DNA of 64,000 nt from Lepisosteus oculatus (taxonomy: Eukaryota; Chordata; Actinopteri; Semionotiformes; Lepisosteidae), in the NCBI RefSeq assembly GCF_040954835.1, contig NC_090706.1, positions 29,831,148 to 29,895,147 of the forward strand, read 5' to 3'. Every line of letters begins with the position of its first letter. The first letter of the stretch is position 1. A program made the position numbers and the translations under genes. A model generated the notes under the pieces. It was not told the DNA's origin and did not search any database. It saw only the letters and a list, made by a program, of their open reading frames with translations. Shown one piece after another: positions 9,419 through 21,654 of this stretch.

Positions 9419-12400
9419 CTGGGGAGACAGACACACTGGTGGACACTGGTCTTCAGGTGTCACGCCTGAAGATCGCTCCACGGCCAAAACGTTGTGTTTT
9501 CTTTCTTCTCTTTTCAGCATGGAATAAACCTTTACTTCTTCCTTTGCACACCAATACACACTGAGATACACTGATGCACACACTCAGAAATACACTAATA
9601 AACACATACTGATACACTGAGATACACGCACTGATACATACTGATATATACACACTCAGATACACACTGATACACACTGTAACAGTAACACTCACATTGT
9701 AACAGTAACAAGCTCATACTGTGACAGTAATACACACACTGTGACAGTAACACACACACACTGTGATGGGAAAATACATACTCACACTGTGACAGTAACA
9801 CTCACAAACTCACACTGTGACAGTAACACACAGACTGTGACTATAACACACACTGTGACTGTAACACACACTGTGACAGTAACACACATACTCACACTGT
9901 GACAGTAACACACAGACTGTGACTGTAACAATCACACTCATACTGTGACAGTAACACATTTTCACACTGTGACAGTAACACACTCACACTGTAACATAAC
10001 AGACTCTGACAGTAACACATTCTCACACTGTGACAGTAACACTCACACTGTGACAGTAACACACACACACACTCACTCTGTGACAGTAACACACATAATG
10101 ACACTCTTAAAGTAACACACACTGTGACAGTAACACACATTCTCACACTGTGACAGTAACACACACATTGTGACGGTAACACATACGCACTGTGACAGTA
10201 ACACACCCTGTTTAGCCAGTTGTTTGTGTGTATATCTGGCTCTGGTTCGGGGGGTGACATGCTCACGATGGCTGACAGGGGGCGCTGCTGAGCAGGAAGC
10301 TACAGGCTCTGTGGCTGCCCAGCGCTGTCCCCTCGGTCTGAGGCCAGGGACTGGGCTCAGAACCAGAACCAGCGCCAGGCCTCTCCCGTGCCTCACCTTG
10401 CCCACCAGCTTCCCGCGCCGGGTCATGCACAGGTAGAAGTTGGTCTCCTTGCCTCGGATTCGCACCTGACTCCCGAAGGTGTCGGCCTCCACTACGAGCT
10501 GGGCTTGTGAAGAGAGGGGGGGGGAGAGAGAGGGGCGTTAGAGGGCACTGGGCGCGAGATGGAGCTCAGCAGGACTGCAGGGGGCACTCTTGTGTTGTGT
10601 GTGTGTGTACCAGCGGATGGGGTACTGGTGTGTGTGTCCCAGTGGGCGAGGTAGTGTTGTGTGTTGTGTGTGTTTCTCAGTGGGGGAGGTAGTGTTGTAT
10701 GTGTATCCCAGTGGGTGAGGTAGTGTTTTGTGTGTGTTCCAGTGGGTGAGGTAGTGTTGTTTGTGTTTTGTGTGTGTCCCAGTGGGTGACCTAGTGTTGT
10801 TTGTGTTTGTGTGTGTTTCTCAGTGGGTGAGGTAGTGTTGTGTGTGTTTGTGTGTGTGTCCCAGTGGGTGAGGTAGTGTTGTGTGTGTCCAGAGAGGACA
10901 GGCTCAGTGACCACAGCCTGGCATTGAAACTGGACACAGACAGACCTGACTGTCCAGAGAGGACAGGCTCAGTGACCACAGCCTGGACATAGAAACTGGA
11001 CACAGACAGACCTGACTGTCCAGAGAGGACAGGCTCAGTGACCACAGCCTGGCCATAGAAACTGGACACAGACAGACCTGACTGTCCAGAGAGGACAGGC
11101 TGTGCTCCCACTGCCAGCATTGAGAATCAGAGACATTTTCTGCTGCAGTTAAGAAATACTCTGGGATTAGACAAACATTCTTCCAGAAAATAAATCTAAT
11201 CCCCAAATTCCCACATCTGCCAGAATCAGAATCCAGTCCATTTGGGAGAGGAAACTCAATTGAGCTGCAGCCCAGTATGTGACCTCCTGTCACAGCCAGA
11301 GGATCAAACCGAGAATGGCAAATATTGTTTTGTGTTATTTTTGTCTGTAAATAATAATATCAATGTTTTTACTTAAAATATCTGAATGCTCTGTAAATGG
11401 TATCTGCTTTGGCAACACTGTAATTCATCAGCCATGGCAATAAAGCTCTTTGATTTTGAATTTGAGAAAGAGCCATAGAGGAGGGGAGAGACAGAGAGGG
11501 AGAGGAGCACTGAGCAGCAAGCAGGAGTTTAACACCCAGCTGACAGGAAGGAACACACAGAGAATATAGGAAATCAATATGGTGATCGATGGAGAGATTG
11601 TGTCTGAGGTCCGGGGGGAAGTCACTCAAGCACTGATAAACACATAGCCTATCTCTCTCTCTCAGTATACCGATAAACACACAGCCTGTCTCTCTCTCAG
11701 TATACCAATAAACACACAGCCTATCTCTCTCTCTCAGTATACCAATAAACACACAGCCTGTATCTCTCTCAGTATACCGATAAACACACAGCCTGTCTCT
11801 CTCTCAGTATACCGATAAACACACAGCCTGTCTCTCTCTCAGTATACCAATAAACACACAGCCTGTCTCTCTCTCAGTATACCAGTAAACACAGCCTGTC
11901 TCTCTCTCCCAGTATACTGATAAACACAGAATCTGTCTCTCTCAGTATACCGATAAACACACAGCCTGTCTCTCTCTCAGTATACCGATAAACACAGCCT
12001 GTCTCTCTCTCCCAGTATACTGATAAACACATAATCTGTCTCTCTCAGTATACCGATAAACACACAGCCTGTCTCTCTTTCAGTATACCAATAAACACGG
12101 AGCCTGTCTCTCTCTCAGTGTTCTGATAAGCACACTGGCTGTCTCTCTCTCCCAGTATACCGATAAACATACAGCCTGTCTCTCTCTCAGTATACCGATA
12201 AACACAGAGCCTCTCTCAGTATACTGATAAGCACACTGGCTGTCTCTCTCTCCCAGTATGCTGATAAACACACAGTCTGTCTCCCTGTACATCTGTACTG
12301 TGTGATGAGTGTGTCCTGTGTGTGACTGGTGTGTACTGTGTGTGACTGTTAGTACAGTGTGTGTCTGGTCAGCACAGTGTGTGACTTGTCAGTACAGTGT

Positions 12401-13927
12401 TGTCTGGTCAGCACAGTGTGTGACTGGTCTGTACTGTGTGTGACTGGTCAGTACAGTGTGTGTCTGGTCAGCACAGTGTGTGTCTGGTCAGCACAGTGTG
12501 TGACTGGTCTGTACTTTGTGTGACTGGTCAGTACAGTGTGTGTCTGGTCAGCACAGTGTGTGACTGGTCTGTCCTGTGTGTGACTGGTCAGTACAGTGTG
12601 TGTCTGGTCAGCACAGTGTGTGACTGGTCTGTCCTGTGTGTGACTGGTCAGTACAGTGTGTGTCTGGTCAGTACAGTGTGTGACTGGTCTGTATAGTGTG
12701 TGACTGGTCTGTCCTGTGTGTGACTGGTCAGCACAGTGTGTGACTGGTCAGTACAGTGTGTGACTGGTCTGTCCTGTGTGTGACTGGTCTGTACAGTGTG
12801 TGACTGGTCTGTCCTGTGTGTGACTGGTCAGTACAGTGTGTGTCTGCTCCGTACAGTGTGTGACTGGTCTGTACAGTGTGTGACTGGTCAGTAGTGTGTG
12901 ACTGGTCAGCACAGTGTGTGACTGGTCAGTAGTGTGTGACTGGTCAGCACAGTGTGTGACTGGTCAGTACAGTGTGTGACTGGTCTGTCCTGTGTGTGAC
13001 TGGTCAGTACAGTGTGTGTCTGGTCAGTACAGTGTGTGTGTGGTCAGCACAGTGTGTGACTGGTCTGTCCTGTGTGTGACTGGTCTGTCCTGTGTGTGAC
13101 TGGTCAGATTGATGTTTAACAGGCCTGGGTGAAGGGTCTAGGATCAGCACTAGGGTTGCAGCTGGACAATGGCTCTGGTCAGGAGTAGGAAGAGGCTCCC
13201 TGTTGGCTTCCGTCAGCGCGCCTCAATCCCGCCCGGAGCCTGCCTGTGTCCTGTGGACTCTGGGTCTTACCATATTTGTCTCCGTCTTCGCCGCGGGCGC
13301 TGATCCTGCGCCCCAGGACCTGCACGTGCTTCCCGCTGGTGCGGCTGTACAGCTGGTAAACGCGGGGCTGCCGGCGGCTCATGGGATCTCGAACCCGTGT
13401 CTGGTTCTCCACGTGCACTCGGAAGTTATCACTGTCCTCGCCCAGTACCTGCTGGGGCACAGAGACGGGGAGAGACAGAGAGGAGGAGGTGTAGAGAGAC
13501 AGAGAGGATGAGAGAGAGAGATGGAGAGGTACAGAAGGAGAGAGATGGAGAGAGAAAGGGATAGAGAAGAAGACAGAGAGAGATGGAGAGATAGGAAGGG
13601 GGAGAAATGGAGAGATTGAGAGGAAGAGAGAGAGGGGGAGAAACAGAGATGGAGAGAGAGCTGTTAAATAGCAGGAGGTACTCGCACTCTGTTATCACAC
13701 AAATTAGTCTGGTCTCTCTCACATCTGCTCTCTTGAACAAGTTCATCTTCTGGTTTTCACTGCACTCTGTATACTTGTTACAGGACAGTGACATTTCCCG
13801 GGCTGGACATCGTGAATTCATGGCTGCTAAGATTTGTAGACAGATGGTGACAGATGTAATGGCAACATAGTGCACAGCGCCACCTACCTGCAAAGGACTG
13901 CACACCACCAGAAAAGCCTGGACACAT
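9149..13927 (-). CDS. FGF18: FGF18 fibroblast growth factor 18 (start exon not found)
   Basis: FGF18 is a secreted heparin-binding growth factor of the FGF8/17/18 group that signals through FGF receptors in bone, cartilage, limb and midbrain development. Exons on the minus strand: 13888-13927 (probable), 13271-13451, 10397-10503 and 9149-9418, with phases that fit. The protein reads NFRVHVENQTRVRD, YQLYSRTSGKHVQVLGRRIS, ARGEDGDKYAQLVVEADTFG, NFYLCMTRRGKLVGK, NNYTALMSARYKDWYVGFTK, QQDVHFMKRYPSGEQ. The SGWYVGFTKKGRPR-type core and VHFMKRYP separate it from FGF8 and FGF17. NQT is a possible N-glycosylation site. The modelled part gives 198 residues; with a start exon of about 11 codons this fits the usual length of about 207. 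The start-codon exon is probably in the CpG island further right. Neighbour NPM1 supports the assignment. Confidence 0.93.
9455..9545. mobile_element. retroelement-like tail in FGF18 intron
   Basis: The segment with cctgaagatcgctccacgg, aaaacgttgtgttttc and catggaataaacctttac looks like the 3' end of a dispersed fish retroelement, perhaps Penelope-like. Identified by memory of form only. Confidence 0.4.
9548..10215. repeat. cacactgtgacagtaacac satellite in FGF18 intron
   Basis: About 670 bases of imperfect 20-25-base units filling most of the intron between the last two FGF18 exons. Confidence 0.92.
10397..10503 (-). CDS. FGF18: FGF18 middle coding exon
   Basis: 107 bases encoding QLVVEADTFGSQVRIRGKET then NFYLCMTRRGKLVGK. 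The donor AAG|GTGAGG is strong. The acceptor TTCACAAG ends in AAG, a less common acceptor. Confidence 0.93.
10590..10890. repeat. TG-rich minisatellite in FGF18 intron
   Basis: Units of cccagtgggtgaggtagtgt separated by TG runs, starting about 90 bases from the exon acceptor. Confidence 0.9.
10888..11466 (+). mobile_element. Tx1-like LINE 3' end with internal tandem block
   Basis: Dead 3' end of a non-LTR retrotransposon. The plus strand encodes a [15 protein letters not shown]-type motif typical of the C-terminal zinc-knuckle region of Tx1/L1-like ORF2, and ends with ccatggcaataaagctcttt followed by gattttgaatttgaga. A segment of about 66 bases (gtccagagaggacaggctc...) is present three times in tandem at 10889-11105. 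Copies of the same family are at 23.6-23.86 (minus), 33.84-33.93, 58.09-58.29 and 60.57-61.24 kb. Confidence 0.75.
11640..12285. repeat. about 36-bp minisatellite in FGF18 intron
   Basis: Units tctctctctcagtatacc plus gataaacacacagcctg, about 18 copies. Confidence 0.93.
12300..13105. repeat. gtgtgtgactggtcagtaca minisatellite
   Basis: About 20-22-base units, alternating gactggtcagtacag, gtctggtcagcacag and gactggtctgtcctg forms. They fill the intron up to about 160 bases from the FGF18 exon at 13271. Confidence 0.93.
13271..13451 (-). CDS. FGF18: FGF18 exon with start of mature protein
   Basis: Encodes QVLGEDSDNFRVHVENQT and continues to ARGEDGDKY. The donor is TATG|GTAAGA. The acceptor is a CAGCAG tandem, so the exon may begin at 13451 or 13448, giving one glutamine more or less. 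Confidence 0.92.
13480..13665. repeat. GA-rich low-complexity tract
   Basis: Runs of agagagagatggagag beside the FGF18 acceptor. On the transcribed strand this is a long polypyrimidine tract. Confidence 0.9.
13888..13927 (-). CDS. FGF18: probable FGF18 signal-peptide microexon
   Basis: A 40-base block between a good acceptor (TCTCTTCCAG) and donor (CAG|GTAGGT). Read in phase 2 it gives CVQAFLVVCSPLQ and joins in frame to QVLGED. This is a hydrophobic signal core at the position where relatives have CLHFLLLCFQ. The match is by character rather than identity, so transcript support is needed. Confidence 0.6.
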
Positions 13928-13943
13928 CTGGAAGAGACACGCA

Positions 13944-13968
13944 GGGTTAGGTTTAGGGTTAGGGTTAG
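13944..13968 (+). repeat. short interstitial telomere-like repeat
   Basis: gggttaggtttagggttag followed by ggttag: four TTAGGG-type hexamers, one imperfect, about 17 bases from the probable FGF18 microexon. Confidence 0.75.
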
Positions 13969-13984
13969 ACAGATATCAGTATAA

Positions 13985-14560
13985 AACAGTCACAGATCAC
14001 TGTCTGTGCAAAAACCATCAATAATTCTGATCAACACAGCTGTCAGACAGCCCTAGCAACCATAATCAATTATTGAGGCTGTCAGGGAGCCTCAATAATT
14101 CTAATCAATAATACAGTCAGACAGTGCCATGCCAATAAAGCTGATCAGGTAAGGTGTCAGACAGGCCCAATAACCCCTATCAATAAAGCAATCAATAAAG
14201 CAGTCAGAGGTCCCCAATAACCCTGATTAATAATGGTATCAGACAGGATAAACAACCTTGATCAATAAAGCTGTCAGATGGGATCAATAGGCATGATCAG
14301 TAATGCTGTCAGACAGTATTAATAGCCCTGGCCAATAAAACTGTCAAACAGGATCAATAACCCTGATAGATAAAGCTGACAGTCAGTATGAATAACCCAG
14401 ATCAATAACACTTTCAGATAGTATCAATAGTCCTGATCAATACGGCTCAGGAAGGATCAATAACCCTGCTTGATAAAGATGTCAGACAGGATCAATAACC
14501 CAGATCAATAAAGCTGCCAGACAGGAACAGTAACCCTGAGTGATATAGCTGTGACAGAGC
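13985..14560. repeat. gtcagacaggatcaataaccctgatcaataaagc minisatellite
   Basis: About 16 degenerate copies of a roughly 35-base unit (variable bases shown here as two blocks: gtcagacaggatcaataac and cctgatcaataaagct). Confidence 0.9.
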
Positions 14561-14689
14561 AGCAGAGCTCCAGCTCTCCAAGGTACCCAACCCCAGACCT
14601 GACCTTTGACACTGGGGGAGACCCTGAGGCCTCAGCACTGACACCCACAAGGGCTGAGCTTACCTACAGAGTGAGGAGCCAATGACAGC

Positions 14690-14895
14690 GAACTGTACTC
14701 AAGAGTAACTGTAGCACATAGAGTAACTCCGCAGGTCTAAGAGTAACTGAGCAGTAGTCAAGAGTAACTGTGTAGCACAGAGAGTAACTGTGCAGTAGCT
14801 AGAGTAACTCTGCAGGTCTAAGAGTAACTGAGCAGTAGTCAGAGTAACTGTACAGTAGTCTGAGTAACTATGCAGCAGTCAGAGTAACTGTGCAG
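14690..14895. repeat. agagtaactgtgcagtagtc minisatellite
   Basis: About 9 imperfect copies of a 20-25-base unit. Confidence 0.9.
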
Positions 14896-14899
14896 TACT

Positions 14900-16440
14900 G
14901 AGTTGACTTCCTCCACAGTGCCAGCAGAGACTGTGGGGTTTGATGGGATTGTGCATCAACACCTACTCTGACAACAGGAACTCAATACTCTGACACCGTC
15001 AACCCAGCAGACGTCTTCAGATCCAGACACTGAGGGGACAGCAGTGGAAACTACAGGGAACGGGCTCTTCGACAGACTGGACGCTGCAGCAGCTCCAGCT
15101 CTCCGCTTATAGCCCCGCACCGGACAGAGTGGGACAGGGGTCTGCTGCTCCCTGTCCTGTCTTCAGGACAGTGAGCGATCCACTTCAGCTGAACCAATGG
15201 GCAAAGTGCTGCAGGAGCGGACCGGCGTCCCCCTGTGACAGACGCCCTGCTAGTGAGCTCTGGGAGTCAAGCCGCAGAGAGACACACGTGGAGCATGCAG
15301 TCGCCCAAGCCGAGCCCCGCCCCTGCTCCCACCCCTCTGCACTTTTGCCACTCTCGAAGAGTCACCCCAGCTTCATGCCCCTGTCTGGGATTCTCCTGCA
15401 CCCCCCCTCCCCCAGTACCGCCCCGGTCAGCCTGCCAGGACACGGCGTGAGGACACAGTCCGCTCCGCGCCGCGCGGTGACAACGCAGCTCCGCACATCT
15501 GTTCCCTTACTGCCTGCAGATGTGAGCTGCGCTTGGAACCCAGCCCACAGCTGGGCTAAAACGAAGACAGATGTTCAAACGTTCTTGCGTGAAACATGGA
15601 ACCAGAAACGGCACCACAGCCAGGAGCTGTGTGGTGTTCTGGCCCGAGGTGCGGAAATGTCGCCCCTCTTTGGAGTCCGGACCGGGTGTCTGACATCAGC
15701 TCGCGCCGGAAGGGACAGGACAGCCCGTTCCCTTCGGAGACTGGAGCTCTGCTGTCGCAGTGGGGGAGTATCCACCCCTGGGTGAAGACCCTCAGGGGTT
15801 CTGCTTCCACAGACACACCAAGATTCCCAGATCCATCTCTCTGTGCCCCCTGCAAAGCCTGGCCCTCAGAATATCCCAGGATGCTTAGTTGCCTCCGGGC
15901 TCGACTAGTCCTCATCGAGCAGAGGGCCAGGAGGAATTACTGAGATTGATTGATTAAGCAAAGGTTTCAGTTTCGATCTTGAACCTGATGTCATTTCCTG
16001 TTTAAAGGACAAATCAAAAGCCCTTCCATGCTCTCAGATGGTGATTTATGGTCAAGGGTCAGGGGTCAGGGGTCAGCTGGGTCAAAGGTCAAACCGGAGG
16101 TCATACAGCCCTCTGTCTGAAGAGAATATCTCAGCAACCTGGATCTAGCACTTTCACCAAAAACCTTCGGTTTTTCCCAACAGACACTTACAGAGGTCAA
16201 GTTAGTGCAGATACAGTATGTGCGTGGAGCCTAACTGTACAGTTTGCAGGTCACTATGATAAAAAATAAAGAATTGCCCAGGGCGAAACGAAACGTCTAA
16301 CTTGACTATTTGCCAGGCTCTGTCTCCCCACGCGTGACAGCAGAGTTTCGCGTGCTCATCGCTCGAATTCCCTCGCGTCTGGGCAATTGACGGTCCGACG
16401 CTTGTAATAGGGGCTTCCCGGTTCGAACCCGCAAGCTATG
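14900..16440. other. unique sequence upstream of FGF18 exons
   Basis: Non-repetitive; open frames up to 218 codons but no family recognised. It could hold part of FGF18 intron 1 or upstream sequence. A DR1-type cluster lies at 16.05-16.11 kb. Confidence 0.4.
16050..16108 (+). promoter_or_regulatory. cluster of GGTCA half-sites with perfect DR1
   Basis: Five to six GGGTCA/AGGTCA half-sites in 60 bases, including GGGTCAAAGGTCA at 16079-16091 (DR1). The part ggtcaggggtcaggggtcag is also a short tandem repeat. Confidence 0.35.
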
Positions 16441-19050
16441 CCCCCACCCCCACCCGGGCTCCATCAGTCAGGGTGCACCTCGGGCTGAGGTCCTGCCGGC
16501 CGGCAGACTGTCCGACAGCTGTCGGTGCCTCAGTTCACCGGACGTCCCGCGTCTGAGCCGGCCTACAGCTGGCGGTTTGCATCGCGAATCCTGAGCCCGT
16601 TTGCGCCCGCTGACTGTGGACGAGCTGCGAACAGACACGATTACGAGGACGACTGTTATTTCCTTACAGAAAGGCCAGTGTGGAGAGAAGGGACCGCATC
16701 GCTCTGGCCCGTCGCTGCCCCCTCCCGACCCCAGCGAACCGGACACGGAGCGACTGGACTCCAGGCGGTACCGGTCCCAGGTCCGCCTGGTTGTGGTTCG
16801 GACGGCGCCCTGGGTCAGAGACGCCCTTCACAGGACGGGTCGCACCGGAGAGGTCTGGATCTTGTCGTCGCGGCGCGGGCGATCCGGAGAGCGGGGACCG
16901 GGCGCCTCTCCGGGGCTCATGCCCCCCGGGTGGGTCGGGTGGGGGGCGGGGCGGGGTGGCGGCCGGGTCCGTGTCCTCCGAGGGCTCAGTCCTGAATTCC
17001 CGCCGCGGGAACGACAGGTAGACGGGGCGACAGGTGAAACCCAGATCCAGGCTGTGTGCTGCTCAGGCAGAACGACAAGTATTCACGGCTCTTAGCCCCA
17101 GAGGCCCGGGCGGTCCGCCGTTATAATCCCTTGTGTTCCTCCTGGACAGCTCCGGACTGGGGTCTCCAGGGGCTGTTGTCCGGCCCCTCGGTGATGGATC
17201 TCTCCGCCACCCGCGCGCCCCCCGCCCCCCTTCCAGAAGCAGGTCCCCCGAGGCTGATCGCGAGCGCTGTCCGGGAGGCAGAGACGGGCAGAGGGACCGG
17301 AGAGAGAGGCGAGGGGAGGGGAGGGGGCGGGGGCGGGGAGATTCGGCTACTCCTGTCCCGGCGGCGCAGGGGTCAGCGCCGGCAGCGGTCGGGTCCCTGT
17401 TTCCGGGGCAGGGAAGGTCGGCGAGAGGACGGCGGCTCCGGGGTGGTCGGCTCTGCGGGCTCCGTGAGCAGCAGTCTGGGCTCGTTCATGGTGATGCCCG
17501 CCCGGGAGGCTGGGCAGGCGGGGGAGAGAGACCCGCAGCGACCGGCAGGCAGCATCTACAGCCCGAGCCGGTCCAGCTCAGAGGAGGAGGAGGAGCGCAG
17601 GAGGAGGAAGAGACGGGGCAGGAGGAGGGGTGGTGGTTATGGTGGGTGGGGGTGGGGGGGGGCAGGTCAGGCAGCCCCGCCGGCACGGGACGGTGACAGC
17701 GCGCGGGCAGCTCCGACCTCCCGCGGTCCCGCGCGCCGGGCTCCCGCGGCAGGCTGAACGGCGGTCCGCGCGCCGCTAGGAGAGGGAAGAGGCCAGCAGA
17801 CGGGCGGATGACATCACCGGCAAAAATTCCCCTTGAAAAGGCAATCCGGGCTTCCAGGAGGAAAAAAAGTTCGCAGGAAAAGGAGCGCAGGCAGGCAGCT
17901 CAGCGCCTCGGAAGACGCCGCCGAAGATCGCGTTCCGGGCGGAGGTGCAGGACAAGAAGCATCCGCGCCCCGGTGACAGGGCGGCTGGCCGCACTGACAG
18001 ATCGCGCCCCCGATTCCTCCCCGCGCCTCTGCCCCTGCACTTCCCGCAAACCGCACAGATCGCCGGCACCGCAAGGTGCGTGTTGTAATCGGCGGGCGAG
18101 TTTCAAGAGTCAAGTTTCTGTTTTGCCCTTCTTCCCACCCCCTGTTCTTTATTGCAGCCGAGGCTTTGTACCGAGATGGCTCTCGGGGAGAAAGCGAGCG
18201 CAGCGCCGGACCGATCCCTCTCTCCCTCTCTCTCTCTCTGTCTCTCTGCCCCGCTCTCCACACACACCGCCGGGGTGCAGGGCTATCCGACCGGCCGCTC
18301 TGACACTATTGTCACGGCAACTTGAACGATGGAGACGAGGCTGCGAGCACACATCCGACAGGAGCGAGGCAGGGGCGTAGAAACCGGGGCTCCCGCCTGC
18401 TCCCCGCTACTTCTCCTGGAGAGCTTTCCCAAAGAGCCGAGCACGGCGGTGCGATCAGTGGAGGAGCGCTGTGGTGAAGTCGGGTTACCCCGAGAGAGCC
18501 CTGGGCGTTCAGAGACAGAGAGAGAGAGAGGAGGAGGAGGAGGAGGTGGAGGGGGCGGGCAGCGCTCGGCACAAAATCCCACCCCCCCTCCTCCCCAGTT
18601 CAGACTTGAAAGCAGTCTGCAGAGCGCAGCGCACACCGTCCACCGAGCCGCGCCGGGAGGGAGAGAGAGAGAAAGAAAGAGAGAAAATTACGACTCGCAC
18701 CAGTTCAGTATGAAACAGGAAGCGCTCGCTGTAATTACGACTTTGAAAGTGCTGCGCCGCGATCTCCCGTTTCAAGGCAGGACTTGGAAAGAACAGAAAA
18801 AACAGTCAGAGGAATGAGAGGGCGTGAGGCAGGTATGTAAGCAGGGATCCAAAACGAATATTTCCCGCGGCCGATCAGACGCGCCGCCCTGGGACCGACC
18901 CGCCGGACCGCAGCTCGGCGCGCCCCCCACCAGCGCCTGAGCCGCAGACTCCCGGGCCGGCCAGCTCGCCTGCCCCGCTCTCACAGCCCGGCAGAGAGGA
19001 GGGGGGGCTGGTCGGCGCGGCACTGCCGGCTCTCCGCGCCAGGCTGGTGC
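16440..19050 (-). promoter_or_regulatory. FGF18: CpG island, likely FGF18 promoter / first exon
   Basis: About 2.6 kb of CpG-dense, GC-rich sequence with GC boxes, a GA/CT tract at 18.22-18.25 kb and purine runs at 17.3 and 18.5 kb. It is the only large CpG island upstream of the FGF18 exons, so it is the best place for the promoter and missing start exon. Open frames on both strands reach about 230 codons but are low-complexity and match nothing I know. Confidence 0.55.
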
Positions 19051-19179
19051 CCCAGGACAGTCAGGTCCTGCAGGTCTCCCACTGGGGCTCTGTGTGGGCT
19101 GGGAGCAGGGAAGAGAGTGGATCTGCAGGCCGGCTCCTCAGCCCTCCTCTGTCGCTCACCTGGGGATCTGTGTCATGTT

Positions 19180-21360
19180 CTGGGGTGTCGGTCAGCTGAC
19201 ATGCTGTAACTGGACTCACTGGTACCCTGACTGACTCCCCGACTCTGTCTCCTTGACTCCAACTCTCTGACAGCCTGACAGGCACACTAACACCCTGACT
19301 GACTGACACCCTGACAGATACACTCACACACTACACCCTGACTGACTGACACCCTGACAGATACACTCACACACTACACCCTGACAGATACACTCACACA
19401 CTAACACCCTGACTGACTGACACCCTGACAGATACACTCACACACTAACACCCTGACTGACTGACACCCTGACAGATACACTCACACACTACACCCTGAC
19501 TGACTGACACCCTGACAGATACACTCACACCCTACACCCTGACAGATACACTCACACACTAACACCCTGACCAACTGACACCCTGACAGATACACTCACA
19601 CACTAACACCCTGACTGACTGACACCCTGACAGATACACTCACACACTACACCCTGACAGATACACTTACACACTAACACCCTGACTGACTGACACCCTG
19701 ACAGATACACTCACACACTAACACCCTGACAGATACACTCACACACTAACACCCTGACTAACTGACACCCTGACAGATACACTCACACACTACACCCTGA
19801 CTGACTGACACCCTGACAGATACACTCACACACTACACCCTGACTAACTGACACCCTGACAGATACACTCACACACTACACCCTGACAGATACACTCACA
19901 CACTAACAACCTGACTGACTGACATCCTGACAGATACACTCACACACCACACCCTGACAGATACACTCACACACTAACACCCTGACCAACTGACACCCTG
20001 ACAGATACACTCACAAACTACACCCTGACAGATACACTCACACACTAACAACCTGACTGACTGACATCCTGACAGATACACTCACACACTACACCCTGAC
20101 TGACTGACACCCTGACAGATACACTCACACACCACACCCTGACAGATACACCCACACACTAACACCCTGACTGACTGGCACCCTGACAGATACACTTACA
20201 CACTAACACCCTGACTGACTGACACCCTGACAGATACACTCACACACTAACACCCTGACTGACTGACACCCTGACAGATACACTCACACACTAACACCCT
20301 GACTAACTGACACCCTGACAGATACACTCACACACTACACCCTGACTAACTGACACCCTGACAGATACACTCACACACTACACCCTGACAGATACACTCA
20401 CACACTAACACCCTGACAGATACACTCACACACTAACACCCTGACTGACTGACACCCTGACAGATACACTCACACACTACACCTTGACTGACTGACACCC
20501 TGACAGATACACTCACACACTACACCCTGACAGATACACTCACACACTAACACCCTGACAGATACACTCACACACTAACACCCTGACTGACTGACACCCT
20601 GACAGATACACTCACACACTACACCCTGACTGACTGACACCCTGACAGATACACTCACACACTAACACCCTGACAAATACACTCACACACTAACACCCTG
20701 ACTGACTGACACCCTGGCAGATACACTCACACACTACACCCTGACAGATACACTCACACACTAATACCCTGACTGACTGACACCCTGACAGATACACTCA
20801 CACACTACACCCTGACAGATACACTCACACACTAACACTCTGACAAATGCACTCACACACTAACAGCCTGACTGACACCCTGACAGATACACTCACACAC
20901 TAACACCCTGACCGACTGACACCCTGACAGATACACTCACACACTACACCCTGACAGATACACTCATACACTAACACCCTGACAAATACACTCACACACT
21001 AACACCCTGACTGACTGACACCCTGGCAGATACACTCACACACTAACACCCTGACCAACTGACACCCTGACAGATACACTCACACACTAACACCCTGACC
21101 AACTGACACCCTGACAGATACACTCACACACTACACCCTGACAGATACACTCATACACTAACACCCTGACAGATACACTCACACACTAACACCCTGACTG
21201 ACTGACACCCTGGCAGATACACTCACACACTACACCCTGACAGATACACTCACACACTAACACCCTGAAGGATACATTCATACACTGACACCCTGGCAGA
21301 TACGCTCACAGACTACACCCTGACCGACTGACACCCAGGCAGATACACTCACACACTGAG
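19180..21360. repeat. 2.2-kb ctgacagatacactcacac minisatellite
   Basis: More than 50 units of cctgacagatacactcacac plus actaacaccctgactgactg, with two alternating unit lengths (about 25 and 43 bases). Confidence 0.95.
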
Positions 21361-21654
21361 TGACTCCCTGACTCCCCGACTCCCTGATTGTCTGACTGAC
21401 ACGCTGTCTGAGATACTGTTTCCACACTGTCAGGTGAGACATGTTCCAGTCTACAGGACAAGAGCCACTGATCCTGAACCTCACCCAGCCCTCTCCTGAA
21501 GTCCTGGAGGACAGAGAGTCACCCTCGGCTGCTCACAGCAGTGTGAGAGACTTGAGAAGCCTCTGCCTCATCACTTACTCTCTCCTGGCGGCTGGGGTAT
21601 CGATCGGTGAGCGTCTCTCTCCCTCACAGTCCCGCTATTGATCTCTGCTCAGAC
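21361..21654. other. unique spacer
   Basis: Short non-repetitive stretch between two arrays. No gene seen. Confidence 0.4.

Noticed and set aside
15129-15785. 218-codon plus-strand frame upstream of FGF18
   Set aside because: No family resemblance, no convincing start or splice signals, and overlapping frames on the other strand.
16405-16445. possible tRNA gene (ggttcgaaccc B-box word)
   Set aside because: The word is a palindrome without a T-arm stem, and no anticodon or acceptor stem can be paired. The same applies to ggttcgaacccc at 58681.
17056-17757. 233-codon open frame in the CpG island
   Set aside because: GC- and purine-driven; no similarity to the FGF18 N-terminus, and competing frames of similar length lie on both strands.
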